From contig NC_092474.1 of assembly GCF_047495875.1 (NCBI RefSeq), positions 16,761,851 through 16,825,850 on the forward strand: a DNA stretch of 64,000 nucleotides. Direction: 5' to 3'. A program made the position numbers and the translations under genes. A model generated the notes under the pieces. The model searched no databases and was not told the origin of the DNA. It worked only from the letters and a program-made list of their open reading frames with translations. Shown in pieces: positions 1 through 10,657 of this stretch (its first letter is position 1; the number at the start of each line of letters is the position of its first letter). This DNA comes from Pithys albifrons albifrons (taxonomy: Eukaryota > Chordata > Aves > Passeriformes > Thamnophilidae).

Positions 1-841
1 TTCCCTGGGAGGAGTCTTCATTGGTCTGGAATTCTGGGCTGTAAAATGGCACTTTCTGGGACCAGCACGTGGCACGCACTGTCGTGCTTTGCGCCCAGGG
101 AAAAGGAGGCAACCTCTGGCTCTCAGATGCCAATGACGGGCCCCCATTAACACTAGAAATGGAACAATCGCTTTCTGTCCTGGGAGCCCTTTCCCTGGGA
201 GGAGTCGTCAGCCGTCTGGAATCCTGGGCTGAACAAAGCACTTTCTCTGACCTGCACTTGGCAGGCACCATCTAGCTTTGCGTCCAGGGAAGTGGTGAGA
301 GCCTTGGGCTCTCAGGTGCCAATGATGGAGCTCGTTAACACTAGATAAATAACAATTGCTTTCTGTCCTGGCACCTTTTCCCAGGGAGGAATTTTCATCC
401 GTCTGGAATTCTGGACTGAAAAACGGCACTTCCAGGGACCCGCAAGTGGAACGCACCGTCGAGCTTTGCGCCCAGGGAAAAGGTTGCAGCCCTGGGCTCT
501 CAGCTGCCAATCTTGGGGCCCCATTAACCCTAGAAAAGGCACAATCGCTTTCTGTCCTGGCACCTTTTCCCAGGGAGAAATCTTCGCTGGCCTGGAATTC
601 TGGGATGAGAAACGGCACATTCCCGGACTTGCAAGTGGCACACGCCGTCGACATTTGCGCCCAGGGAAAAGGTGGCAGCCTTGGGCTCTCAGGTGCCAAA
701 GATGGGGCCCCATTACCCCTACAAAAGGCACAATGGCTTTCTGTCCTGACACCTTTTCCCAGAGAGGAATCGACTTCTGTCTGGAATTCTGGGCTGAAAA
801 ACGGCCCTTTCCCGGACCCGCACAGGGTATGCACCGTTGAG

Positions 842-1030
842 CTTTGCACCCAGGGAAAAGGTGGCAGCCTTGGGCTCTCAGGTGCCAATGATGGGGCCCA
901 ATTAGCATTACAAAATACACAATGGCTTTGTCTCCTGGTACCTTTTCCCTCTGAGGAATCTTCATAGGTCTGGAATTCTGGGCTGAAAAATGGCACTTTC
1001 ACAGACCCGCACGTGGAAGACTCCGTCGAG
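842..1030. repeat. KpnI-type monomer of HOR A
   Basis: This subtype is recognisable by TTAGCATTACAAAATACACA followed by TGGTACC, which creates a KpnI site at 937-942, and by TTCATAGGTCTGG. In the plus frame it carries a TAG stop. The subtype occurs once per HOR A copy at the same position (for example KpnI at 4719 in copy 2) and recurs in HORs B, C and D, so it is a second useful phase marker. Extra GGTACC sites also occur elsewhere through point changes, for example near 22948 and 33023. Confidence 0.85.
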
Positions 1031-1219
1031 CTTTGCGCACAGGGAAAAGGTGGCAGCCTTGGGCTCTCAGGTGTCAATTTTGGGGCCCCATTAATCCTAG
1101 AAAAGGCACAATTGCTTTCTGCCCTGGCACCTTTTCCCTGGGAGAAATCTTCATCGGCCTCGAATTCTGGGATGAGAAACAGCACATTCCTGGACCCGCA
1201 AGTGGCACGCAGCGTTGAG
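1031..1219. repeat. Representative 189-bp satellite monomer
   Basis: This monomer shows the order of landmarks found in most units. It has the anchor CTTTGCGC, then a purine arm with GGGAAAAGGTGGCAG (1042-1056). A variable centre with GGGGCCCC follows (1082-1089). Next comes the opposing pyrimidine arm CTGGCACCTTTTCCCTGGG (1124-1142), then an EcoRI site GAATTC in CTCGAATTCTGG, and a 3' part with GGACCCGCAAGTGGCACGC. By hand count GC is 101 of 189 bases (53%), and there are six CpGs, roughly half the number expected from composition. EcoRI sites recur in most monomers, so an EcoRI digest should give a 189-bp ladder. Confidence 0.9.
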
Positions 1220-1408
1220 CTTTGCGCTCAGGGAAAAGGTTGCAGCCTTGGGCTCTCAGGTGTCAATGATGGAGCCCCATTAACCCTAGAAAATGAACAA
1301 TCGCTTTCTGTCCTGACAGCTTTTCCCAAGGAGGAATCTTCATCGGTCTGGAATTCTGGAATGAGAAACGGCAATTTCCCGGACCTTCACGTAGCACGCA
1401 TGGTCGAG

Positions 1409-1598
1409 CTTTGCGCCCAGGGAAGAGGTGACAGCCTTGGGCTATCAGGTGCCAATGATGGGGCCCGATTAACCCTAGAAATGGAACAATTGCTTTCTGT
1501 CCTGGGAGCCTCTTCCCTGTGAGGAGTCTTCCTCCGTCTGGAATCCTTGGCTGAAAAACGGCACTTTCCCGGACAAGAAAGTGGGACGCGCCGTTGAT
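1409..1598. repeat. 190-bp monomer subtype with GGGAGCCTCTTCCCTGTGAGG
   Basis: This monomer is one base longer than the consensus because GGGAGCCTCTTCCC replaces GGCACCTTTTCCC. The extra base shifts the main plus frame, and the frame ends at the TGA in CCTGTGAGG. The same subtype lies at 2356-2545 and recurs in every HOR of the window, including 12000, 20310, 40350 and 62280 (approximate). Confidence 0.8.
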
Positions 1599-3850
1599 GT
1601 TTGCGCCCACGGAAAAGGTGGCAGCCTTGAACTCTGAGGTGCCAATGATGGGGCACCATTGACCCTAGAAAATGACAATTCGATTTCTGACCTGGCACCT
1701 TTTCCCTGGGAGGTGTCTTCGTCCGTCTGGAATTCTGGGCTGAAAAATGGCACTTCCCCGGACCCGCAAGTGGCACGTGCCGTCGCCATTTGCGCCCAGG
1801 CAAAAGGTGGCAGCCCTGGGCTCTCAGGTGCCAATGATGGGGCCCCGTTAACAGTAGAAAACTAACACTTGCTTTCTGTCCTGGCACCTTTTCCCAGGGA
1901 GGAATCTTCGCCCGTCTGGAAATCTGGATTCAGAAATGGCACTGCCCCAAACCCGCACAAGGTACACACCGTCGAGCTTTGCGCCCAGGAAAAAAGGTGG
2001 CAGTCTTGGGCTCTCAGGTGCCAATGATGGGGCCCCATTACCTTTACAAAAAGCACAATGGCTTTCTGTCCTGGCACCTTTTCTTTGGGAGGAATCTTCA
2101 TTGGTCTGGAATTCTGGGCTGTAAAATGGCACTTTCTGGGACCAGCACGTGGCACGCACTGTCGTGCTTTGCGCCCAGGGAAAAGGAGGCAACCTCTGGC
2201 TCTCAGATGCCAATGACGGGCCCCCATTAACACTAGAAATGGAACAATCGCTTTCTGTCCTGGGAGCCCCTTCCATGGGAGGAGTCGTCATCCATCTGGA
2301 ATCCTGGGATGAACAAAGCACTTTCTCTGACCTGCACTTGGCAGGCACCATCTAGCCTTGCGCCCAGGGAAGTGGTGACAGCCCTGGGCTCTCAGGTGCA
2401 GATGATGGAGCCCGATTAACCCTAGAAATGGAACAATCGCTTTCTTTCCTGGGAGCCTCTTCCCTGTGAGGAGTCTTCATCCGTCTGGAATTCAGGGCTG
2501 AAAAACGGCACTTTCCCGGACAAGAAAGTGGTACGTGCCGTTGATGTTTGCGGCCACGGAAAAGGTGGCAGCCTTGAACTCTGAGGTGCCAATGATGGGA
2601 CACCATTGACCCTAGAAAAGGACAATTCGATTTCTGACCTGGCACCTTTTCCCTGGGAGGAATCTTCATCCGTCTGGAAATCTGGGTTCAAAAATGGCAC
2701 TGCCACAAACCCGCACAAGGTACACACCGTCAAGCTTTGCGCCCAGGGAAAAGGGGGCAGCCTTGGGCTCTCAGCTGCCAATGATGGTGCCCCATTACCC
2801 CTACAAAAGGCACATGGGCTTTCTGTCCTAGCACCTATTCCCAGGGAGGAATCTTCATCTGTTTGGAATTTGGGTCTGAGAATCGGCACTTTCCTGGACC
2901 CGCAAGTGGAACGCACCATCGAGCTTTGCGTCCAGGGAAAAGGTGGCAGTCTTGGGCTCTCAGGTGCCAATGATGGGGCCCCATTACCTTTACAAAAAAC
3001 ACAATGGTTTTCTGTCCTGGCACCTTTTCCCTGGGAGGAGTCTTCATTGGTCTGGAATACTGGGCTGTAAAATGGCACTTTCTGGGACCAGCACGTGGCA
3101 CGCACTGTCGTGCTTTGCGCCCAGGGAAAAGGAGGCAACCTCTGGCTCTCAGATGCCAATGACGGGTCCCCATTAACACTAGAAATGGAACAATCGCTTT
3201 CTCTCCTGGGAGCCCTTTCCCTGGGAGGAGTCGTCATCCGTCTGGAATCCTGGGCTGAACAAAGCACTTTCTCTGACCTGCAAGTGGCAGGCACCATCTA
3301 GCTTTGCGCCCAGGGAAAAGGTGGCAGCCTTGGGCTCTCAGGTGCCAAGGATGGGGCCCCGTTAACACTAGAGAAATAACACTTGCTTTCTGTCCTGGCA
3401 CCTTTTCCCAGGGAGGAATCTTCGTCCGTCTGGAAATCTGGGTTCAAAAATGGCACTGCCCCAAACCCGCATAAGGTACACACCGTCGAGCTTTGCGCCC
3501 AGGGAAAAGGGGGCAGCCCTGGGCTCTCAGCTGCCAATGATGGTGCCCCATTACCCCTACAAAAGGCACTATGGCTGTCTGTCCTGGCACCTTTTCCCAG
3601 GGAGGAATCTTCATCGGTTTGGAATTTGGGTCTGAGAATCGGCACTTTCCTGGACCCGCAAGTGGAACACACCATCGAGCTTTGCATCCAGGCAAAAGGT
3701 GGCAGTCTTGGGCTCTCAGGTGTCAATGATGGGACCCCATTACCTTTACAAAAAGCACAATGGCTTTCTGTCCTGGCACCTTTTCCCTGGGAGGAGTCTT
3801 CATTGGTCTGGAATTCTGGGCTGTAAAATGGCACTTTCTGGGACCAGCAC

Positions 3851-6800
3851 GTGGCACGCACTGTCGTGCTTTGCGCCCAGGGAAAAGGAGGCAACCTCTG
3901 GCTCTCAGATGCCAATGACGGGCCCCCATTAACACTAGAAATGGAACAATCGCTTTCTGTCCTGGGAGCCCTTTCCCTGGGAGGAGTCGTCAGCCGTCTG
4001 GAATCCTGGGCTGAACAAAGCACTTTCTCTGACCTGCACTTGGCAGGCACCATCTAGCTTTGCGTCCAGGGAAGTGGTGAGAGCCTTGGGCTCTCAGGTG
4101 CCAATGATGGAGCTCGTTAACACTAGATAAATAACAATTGCTTTCTGTCCTGGCACCTTTTCCCAGGGAGGAATTTTCGTCCGTCTGGAATTCTGGACTG
4201 AAAAACGGCACTTCCAGGGACCCGCAAGTGGAACGCACCGTCGAGCTTTGCGCCCAGGGAAAAGGTTGCAGCCCTGGGCTCTCAGCTGCCAATCTTGGGG
4301 CCCCATTAACCCTAGAAAAGGCACAATCGCTTTCTGTCCTGGCACCTTTTCCCAGGGAGAAATCTTCGCTGGCCTGGAATTCTGGGATGAGAAACGGCAC
4401 ATTCCCGGACTTGCAAGTGGCACACGCCGTCGACATTTGCGCCCAGGGAAAAGGTGGCAGCCTTGGGCTCTCAGGTGCCAAAGATGGGGCCCCATTACCC
4501 CTACAAAAGGCACAATGGCTTTCTGTCCTGACACCTTTTCCCAGAGAGGAATCGACTTCTGTCTGGAATTCTGGGCTGAAAAACGGCCCTTTCCCGGACC
4601 CGCACAGGGTATGCACCGTTGAGCTTTGCACCCAGGGAAAAGGTGGCAGCCTTGGGCTCTCAGGTGCCAATGATGGGGCCCAATTAGCATTACAAAATAC
4701 ACAATGGCTTTGTCTCCTGGTACCTTTTCCCTCTGAGGAATCTTCATAGGTCTGGAATTCTGGGCTGAAAAATGGCACTTTCACAGACCCGCACGTGGAA
4801 GACTCCGTCGAGCTTTGCGCACAGGGAAAAGGTGGCAGCCTTGGGCTCTCAGGTGTCAATTTTGGGGCCCCATTAATCCTAGAAAAGGCACAATTGCTTT
4901 CTGCCCTGGCACCTTTTCCCTGGGAGAAATCTTCATCGGCCTCGAATTCTGGGATGAGAAACAGCACATTCCTGGACCCGCAAGTGGCACGCAGCGTTGA
5001 GCTTTGCGCTCAGGGAAAAGGTTGCAGCCTTGGGCTCTCAGGTGTCAATGATGGAGCCCCATTAACCCTAGAAAATGAACAATCGCTTTCTGTCCTGACA
5101 GCTTTTCCCAAGGAGGAATCTTCATCGGTCTGGAATTCTGGAATGAGAAACGGCAATTTCCCGGACCTTCACGTAGCACGCATGGTCGAGCTTTGCGCCC
5201 AGGGAAGAGGTGACAGCCTTGGGCTCTCAGGTGCCAATGATGGGGCCCGATTAACCCTAGAAATGGAACAATTGCTTTCTGTCCTGGGAGCCTCTTCCCT
5301 GTGAGGAGTCTTCATCCGTCTGGAATCCTTGGCTGAAAAACGGCACTTTCCCGGACAAGAAAGTGGGACGCGCCGTTGATGTTTGCGCCCACGGAAAAGG
5401 TGGCAGCCTTGAACTCTGAGGTGCCAATGATGGGGCACCATTGACCCTAGAAAATGACAATTCGATTTCTGACCTGGCACCTTTTCCCTGGGAGGTGTCT
5501 TCGTCCGTCTGGAATTCTGGGCTGAAAAATGGCACTTCCCCGGACCCGCAAGTGGCACGTGCCGTCGCCATTTGCGCCCAGGCAAAAGGTGGCAGCCCTG
5601 GGCTCTCAGGTGCCAATGATGGGGCCCCGTTAACAGTAGAAAACTAACACTTGCTTTCTGTCCTGGCACCTTTTCCCAGGGAGGAATCTTCGCCCGTCTG
5701 GAAATCTGGATTCAGAAATGGCACTGCCCCAAACCCGCACAAGGTACACACCGTCGAGCTTTGCGCCCAGGAAAAAAGGTGGCAGTCTTGGGCTCTCAGG
5801 TGCCAATGATGGGGCCCCATTACCTTTACAAAAAGCACAATGGCTTTCTGTCCTGGCACCTTTTCTTTGGGAGGAATCTTCATTGGTCTGGAATTCTGGC
5901 CTGTAAAATGGCACTTTCTGGGACCAGCACGTGGCACGCACTGTCGTGCTTTGCGCCCAGGGAAAAGGAGGCAACCTCTGGCTCTCAGATGCCAATGACG
6001 GGCCCCCATTAACACTAGAAATGGAACAATCGCTTTCTGTCCTGGGAGCCCTTTCCCTGGGAGGAGTCGTCATCCGTCTGGAATCCTGGGATGAACAAAG
6101 CACTTTCTCTGACCTGCACTTGGCAGGCACCATCTAGCCTTGCGCCCAGGGAAGTGGTGACAGCCCTGGGCTCTCAGGTGCAGATGATGGAGCCCGATTA
6201 ACCCTAGAAATGGAACAATCGCTTTCTTTCCTGGGAGCCTCTTCCCTGTGAGGAGTCTTCATCCGTCTGGAATTCAGGGCTGAAAAACGGCACTTTCCCG
6301 GACAAGAAAGTGGTACGTGCCGTTGATGTTTGCGGCCACGGAAAAGGTGGCAGCCTTGAACTCTGAGGTGCCAATGATGGGACACCATTGACCCTAGAAA
6401 AGGACAATTCGATTTCTGACCTGGCACCTTTTCCCTGGGAGGAATCTTCATCCGTCTGGAAATCTGGGTTCAAAAATGGCACTGCCACAAACCCGCACAA
6501 GGTACACACCGTCAAGCTTTGCGCCCAGGGAAAAGGGGGCAGCCTTGGGCTCTCAGCTGCCAATGATGGTGCCCCATTACCCCTACAAAAGGCACATGGG
6601 CTTTCTGTCCTAGCACCTATTCCCAGGGAGGAATCTTCATCTGTTTGGAATTTGGGTCTGAGAATCGGCACTTTCCTGGACCCGCAAGTGGAACGCACCA
6701 TCGAGCTTTGCGTCCAGGGAAAAGGTGGCAGTCTTGGGCTCTCAGGTGCCAATGATGGGGCCCCATTACCTTTACAAAAAACACAATGGTTTTCTGTCCT

Positions 6801-7632
6801 GGCACCTTTTCCCTGGGAGGAGTCTTCATTGGTCTGGAATACTGGGCTGTAAAATGGCACTTTCTGGGACCAGCACGTGGCACGCACTGTCGTGCTTTGC
6901 GCCCAGGGAAAAGGAGGCAACCTCTGGCTCTCAGATGCCAATGACGGGCCCCCATTAACACTAGAAATGGAACAATCGCTTTCTCTCCTGGGAGCCCTTT
7001 CCCTGGGAGGAGTCGTCATCCGTCTGGAATCCTGGGCTGAACAAAGCACTTTCTCTGACCTGCAAGTGGCAGGCACCATCTAGCTTTGCGCCCAGGGAAA
7101 AGGTGGCAGCCTTGGGCTCTCAGGTGCCAAGGATGGGGCCCCGTTAACACTAGAGAAATAACACTTGCTTTCTGTCCTGGCACCTTTTCCCAGGGAGGAA
7201 TCTTCGTCCGTCTGGAAATCTGGGTTCAAAAATGGCACTGCCCCAAACCCGCATAAGGTACACACCGTCGAGCTTTGCGCCCAGGGAAAAGGGGGCAGCC
7301 CTGGGCTCTCAGCTGCCAATGATGGTGCCCCATTACCCCTACAAAAGGCACTATGGCTGTCTGTCCTGGCACCTTTTCCCAGGGAGGAATCTTCATCGGT
7401 TTGGAATTTGGGTCTGAGAATCGGCACTTTCCTGGACCCGCAAGTGGAACACACCATCGAGCTTTGCATCCAGGCAAAAGGTGGCAGTCTTGGGCTCTCA
7501 GGTGTCAATGATGGGACCCCATTACCTTTACAAAAAGCACAATGGCTTTCTGTCCTGGCACCTTTTCCCTGGGAGGAGTCTTCATTGGTCTGGAATTCTG
7601 GGCTGTAAAATGGCACTTTCTGGGACCAGCAC
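3851..7632. repeat. HOR A copy 2 (20 monomers, 3782 bp)
   Basis: It has the same length and the same internal spacing of marker monomers as copy 1 (3851, 5931, 6877). Base differences from copy 1 are few, such as TTTTCGTCCGTC near 4176 versus TTTTCATCCGTC, and CTGGCCTGTAA near 5900 versus CTGGGCTGTAA. I use it as the reference because it appears to carry fewest private changes. Confidence 0.93.
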
Positions 7633-10600
7633 GTGGCACGCACTGTCGTGCTTTGCGCCCAGGGAAAAGGAGGCAACCTCTGGCTCTCAGATGCCAATGA
7701 CGGGCCCCCATTAACACTAGAAATGGAACAATCGCTTTCTGTCCTGGGAGCCCTTTCCCTGGGAGGAGTCGTCATCCGTCTGGAATCCTGGGCTGAACAA
7801 AGCACTTTCTCTGACCTGCACTTGGCAGGCACCATCTAGCTTTGCGTCCAGGGAAGTGGTGAGAGCCTTGGGCTCTCAGGTGCCAATGATGGAGCTCGTT
7901 AACACTAGATAAATAACAATTGCTTTCTGTCCTGGCACCTTTTCCCAGGGAGGAATTTTCGTCCGTCTGGAATTCTGGACTGGAAAACGGCACTTCCAGG
8001 GACCCGCAAGTGGAACGCACCGTCGAGCTTTGCGCCCAGGGAAAAGGTTGCAGCCCTGGGCTCTCAGCTGCCAATCTTGGGGCCCCATTAACCCTAGAAA
8101 AGGCACAATCGCTTTCTGTCCTGGCACCTTTTCCCAGGGAGAAATCTTCGCTGGCCTGGAATTCTGGGATGAGAAACGGCACATTCCCGGACTTGCAAGT
8201 GGCACACGCCGTCGACATTTGCGCCCAGGGAAAAGGTGGCAGCCTTGGGCTCTCAGGTGCCAAAGATGGGGCCCCATTACCCCTACAAAAGGCACAATGG
8301 CTTTCTGTCCTGACACCTTTTCCCAGAGAGGAATCGACTTCTGTCTGGAATTCTGGGCTGAAAAACGGCCCTTTCCCGGACCCGCACAGGGTATGCACCG
8401 TTGAGCTTTGCACCCAGGGAAAAGGTGGCAGCCTTGGGCTCTCAGGTGCCAATGATGGGGCCCAATTAGCATTACAAAATACACAATGGCTTTGTCTCCT
8501 GGTACCTTTTCCCTCTGAGGAATCTTCATAGGTCTGGAATTCTGGGCTGAAAAATGGCACTTTCACAGACCCGCACGTGGAAGACTCCGTCGAGCTTTGC
8601 GCACAGGGAAAAGGTGGCAGCCTTGGGCTCTCAGGTGTCAATTTTGGGGCCCCATTAATCCTAGAAAAGGCACAATTGCTTTCTGCCCTGGCACCTTTTC
8701 CCTGGGAGAAATCTTCATCGGCCTCGAATTCTGGGATGAGAAACAGCACATTCCTGGACCCGCAAGTGGCACGCAGCGTTGAGCTTTGCGCTCAGGGAAA
8801 AGGTTGCAGCCTTGGGCTCTCAGGTGTCAATGATGGAGCCCCATTAACCCTAGAAAATGAACAATCGCTTTCTGTCCTGACAGCTTTTCCCAAGGAGGAA
8901 TCTTCATCGGTCTGGAATTCTGGAATGAGAAACGGCAATTTCCCGGACCTTCACGTAGCACGCATGGTCGAGCTTTGCGCCCAGGGAAGAGGTGACAGCC
9001 TTGGGCTCTCAGGTGCCAATGATGGGGCCCGATTAACCCTAGAAATGGAACAATTGCTTTCTGTCCTGGGAGCCTCTTCCCTGTGAGGAGTCTTCATCCG
9101 TCTGGAATCCTTGGCTGAAAAACGGCACTTTCCCGGACAAGAAAGTGGGACGCGCCGTTGATGTTTGCGCCCACGGAAAAGGTGGCAGCCTTGAACTCTG
9201 AGGTGCCAATGATGGGGCACCATTGACCCTAGAAAATGACAATTCGATTTCTGACCTGGCACCTTTTCCCTGGGAGGTGTCTTCGTCCGTCTGGAATTCT
9301 GGGCTGAAAAATGGCACTTCCCCGGACCCGCAAGTGGCACGTGCCGTCGCCATTTGCGCCCAGGCAAAAGGTGGCAGCCCTGGGCTCTCAGGTGCCAATG
9401 ATGGGGCCCCATTAACAGTAGAAAACTAACACTTGCTTTCTGTCCTGGCACCTTTTCCCAGGGAGGAATCTTCGCCCGTCTGGAAATCTGGATTCAGAAA
9501 TGGCACTTCCCCAAACCCGCACAAGGTACACACCGTCGAGCTTTGCGCCCAGGAAAAAAGGTGGCAGTCTTGGGCTCTCAGGTGCCAATGATGGGGCCCC
9601 ATTACCCCTACAAAAGGCACATGGGCTTTCTGTCCTAGCACCTATTCCCAGGGAGGAATCTTCATCTGTTTGGAATTTGGGTCTGAGAATCGGCACTTTC
9701 CTGGACCCGCAAGTGGAACGCACCATCGAGCTTTGCGTCCAGGGAAAAGGTGGCAGTCTTGGGCTCTCAGGTGCCAATGATGGGGCCCCATCACCTTTAC
9801 AAAAAACACAATGGTTTTCTGTCCTGGCACCTTTTCCCTGGGAGGAGTCTTCATTGGTCTGGAATACTGGGCTGTAAAATGGCACTTTCTGGGACCAGCA
9901 CGTGGCACGCACTGTCGTGCTTTGCGCCCAGGGAAAAGGAGGCAACCTCTGGCTCTCAGATGCCAATGACGGGCCCCCATTAACACTAGAAATGGAACAA
10001 TCGCTTTCTCTCCTGGGAGCCCTTTCCCTGGGAGGAGTCGTCATCCGTCTGGAATCCTGGGCTGAACAAAGCACTTTCTCTGACCTGCAAGTGGCAGGCA
10101 CCATCTAGCTTTGCGCCCAGGGAAAAGGTGGCAGCCTTGGGCTCTCAGGTGCCAAGGATGGGGCCCCGTTAACACTAGAGAAATAACACTTGCTTTCTGT
10201 CCTGGCACCTTTTCCCAGGGAGGAATCTTCGTCCGTCTGGAAATCTGGGTTCAAAAATGGCACTGCCCCAAACCCGCATAAGGTACACACCGTCGAGCTT
10301 TGCGCCCAGGGAAAAGGGGGCAGCCCTGGGCTCTCAGCTGCCAATGATGGTGCCCCATTACCCCTACAAAAGGCACTATGGCTGTCTGTCCTGGCACCTT
10401 TTCCCAGGGAGGAATCTTCATCGGTTTGGAATTTGGGTCTGAGAATCGGCACTTTCCTGGACCCGCAAGTGGAACACACCATCGAGCTTTGCATCCAGGC
10501 AAAAGGTGGCAGTCTTGGGCTCTCAGGTGTCAATGATGGGACCCCATTACCTTTACAAAAAGCACAATGGCTTTCTGTCCTGGCACCTTTTCCCTGGGAG

Positions 10601-10657
10601 GAGTCTTCATTGGTCTGGAATTCTGGGCTGTAAAATGGCACTTTCTGGGACCAGCAC
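7633..10657. repeat. HOR A copy 3, internally deleted (16 monomers, 3025 bp)
   Basis: Up to about 9600 it follows copy 2 at an offset of 3782. From about 9605 it follows copy 2 at an offset of 3025, so 757 bp (four monomers) are missing. The join falls at GGGGCCCCATTACC in 9594-9607, where the two parent monomers are identical. The copy shares CACTTCCCCAAACCC (near 9505) with copy 4, where copies 1 and 2 have CACTGCCCCAAACCC, so copies 3 and 4 share a recent ancestor in this part. Confidence 0.9.

Larger units (their letters stand above)
69..3850. repeat. HOR A copy 1 (20 monomers, 3782 bp)
   Basis: The unit runs from one marker monomer to the next equivalent one. Monomer anchors are at 87, 276, 464, 653, 842, 1031, 1220, 1409, 1599, 1788, 1977, 2167, 2356, 2546, 2735, 2924, 3113, 3302, 3491 and 3680. 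Sixteen are 189 bp, one is 188 and three are 190, giving 3782. The marker phrase occurs at three places in the unit (about 69, 2149 and 3095), dividing it into 11, 5 and 4 monomers. Copy 2 matches it with only scattered single-base differences, for example GGGAGCCCCTTCCATGGG near 2265 where copy 2 has GGGAGCCCTTTCCCTGGG. Confidence 0.93.

Noticed and set aside
87..101. E2F-like site in TTTGCGCCC
   Set aside because: The core does not fit TTTSSCGC and is simply part of the conserved monomer anchor.
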